In this document: positions 5,023 to 5,164 of the stretch, in pieces | Layout of the letters: every line of letters begins with the position of its first letter | Numbering within the stretch: position 1 is the first letter of the stretch | NCBI GenBank assembly: GCA_021163905.1 | Contig: JAGGTG010000153.1 | Location: forward strand, 1 to 5,164 | Origin: Candidatus Aerophobota bacterium | Lineage (GTDB): Bacteria; Aerophobota; Aerophobia; Aerophobales; B3-G15 | Direction of reading: 5' to 3' | DNA: 5,164 nt | Program-made: the position numbers and the translations under genes | Notes under the pieces: generated by a model | Database searches by the model: none | What the model saw: only the letters and a program-made list of their open reading frames with translations | What the model was told of the DNA's origin: nothing

Positions 5023-5117
5023 GTCTGTTGGGTCATTGCGTCATTGAGTCATTGCGTCATTGAGTCCGTTGGGTCTGTTGAGTCTATCTCGTCTTTTGGG
5101 TGTGTTTGGTGTATTTG
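5023..5117 (+). repeat. degenerate GTC-initiated 8-9 bp tandem array
   Basis: About eleven consecutive units begin with GT, mostly GTC, and follow the pattern GTCNNTTGN. The core is a perfect duplication of a 16-base block at 5032-5047 and 5048-5063, each made of GTCATTGC plus GTCATTGA. Nine-base variants lie on both sides: GTCTGTTGG before, then GTCCGTTGG, GTCTGTTGA, GTCTATCTC, GTCTTTTGG and decayed GTG units. Mixed 8- and 9-base periods rule out a coding repeat. Two similar units occur in the DUF151 leader (4852-4868). The function is unknown; slipped-strand expansion followed by decay would explain it. Confidence 0.7.
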
Positions 5118-5125
5118 GTTTAAAG

Positions 5126-5158
5126 GGCTCCTGGGTATCCCTAAGGAAGCCTCTTTTT
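5126..5158 (+). terminator. orphan rho-independent terminator
   Basis: GGCT-CCT-GGG (5126-5135) pairs with CCC, AGG and AGCC (5139-5151) around a TAT loop, with small bulges at 5142-5143 and 5147, followed by TCTTTTT (5152-5158). It would end a + strand transcript, yet no + strand gene lies to its left before the chemoreceptor, which has its own terminator. It could end an unannotated RNA crossing the tandem array. Confidence 0.5.
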
Positions 5159-5164
5159 GGCGAG

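Noticed and set aside
5023..5117. CRISPR array
   Set aside because: Units of 8-9 bases are directly contiguous and degenerate, with no 25-40 base repeats and no unique spacers.

Overview
The window holds four bacterial protein-coding genes and several non-coding signals. All four genes are read from good starts, two on each strand. Base composition is moderately AT-rich, the proteins are rich in Lys and Glu, and Shine-Dalgarno sequences are strong (AAGGAGGTGA upstream of the DUF1670 gene). A sigma-54-type protein, a DUF1670 protein, a soluble chemoreceptor and a DUF151 (bifunctional nuclease family) protein together suggest an anaerobic, possibly motile bacterium from a poorly sampled lineage. 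The sequence alone does not support a phylum.

Layout. Bases 1-132: a GC-rich fold (31-83), then a near-consensus sigma-70 promoter. 133-1248 (+): a short, divergent sigma-54 (RpoN)-like protein. 1249-1346: a sigma-28-type promoter match on the + strand and a dyad. 1347-2165 (-): a DUF1670 protein with helix-turn-helix-like segments, convergent with the sigma-54 gene. 2166-2299: a divergent intergenic region. 2300-4258 (+): a 652-residue soluble methyl-accepting chemotaxis protein with two complete signalling tips and no sensor or membrane segment, closed by a strong terminator (4289-4331). 4346-4810/4816 (-): a divergent DUF151 protein. 4817-5164: about 350 non-coding bases holding its structured leader and promoter, a degenerate GTC-initiated tandem array, and an orphan + strand terminator.

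The most notable relationship links the middle of the window. The sigma-28-type promoter at 1277-1304 points toward the chemoreceptor, but the oppositely oriented DUF1670 gene lies between them. Near-identical 16-bp sequences flank that gene (1312-1327 and 2255-2270, 13 of 16 bases the same). Removing the segment between the copies would place the promoter about 70 bp from the chemoreceptor start. Either DUF1670 was inserted into a chemoreceptor transcription unit, or the two sites are operators for one regulator. Two transcription-related proteins (sigma-54-like and DUF1670) beside a receptor suggest a regulatory locus, but no flagellar or other chemotaxis gene is visible to confirm it.
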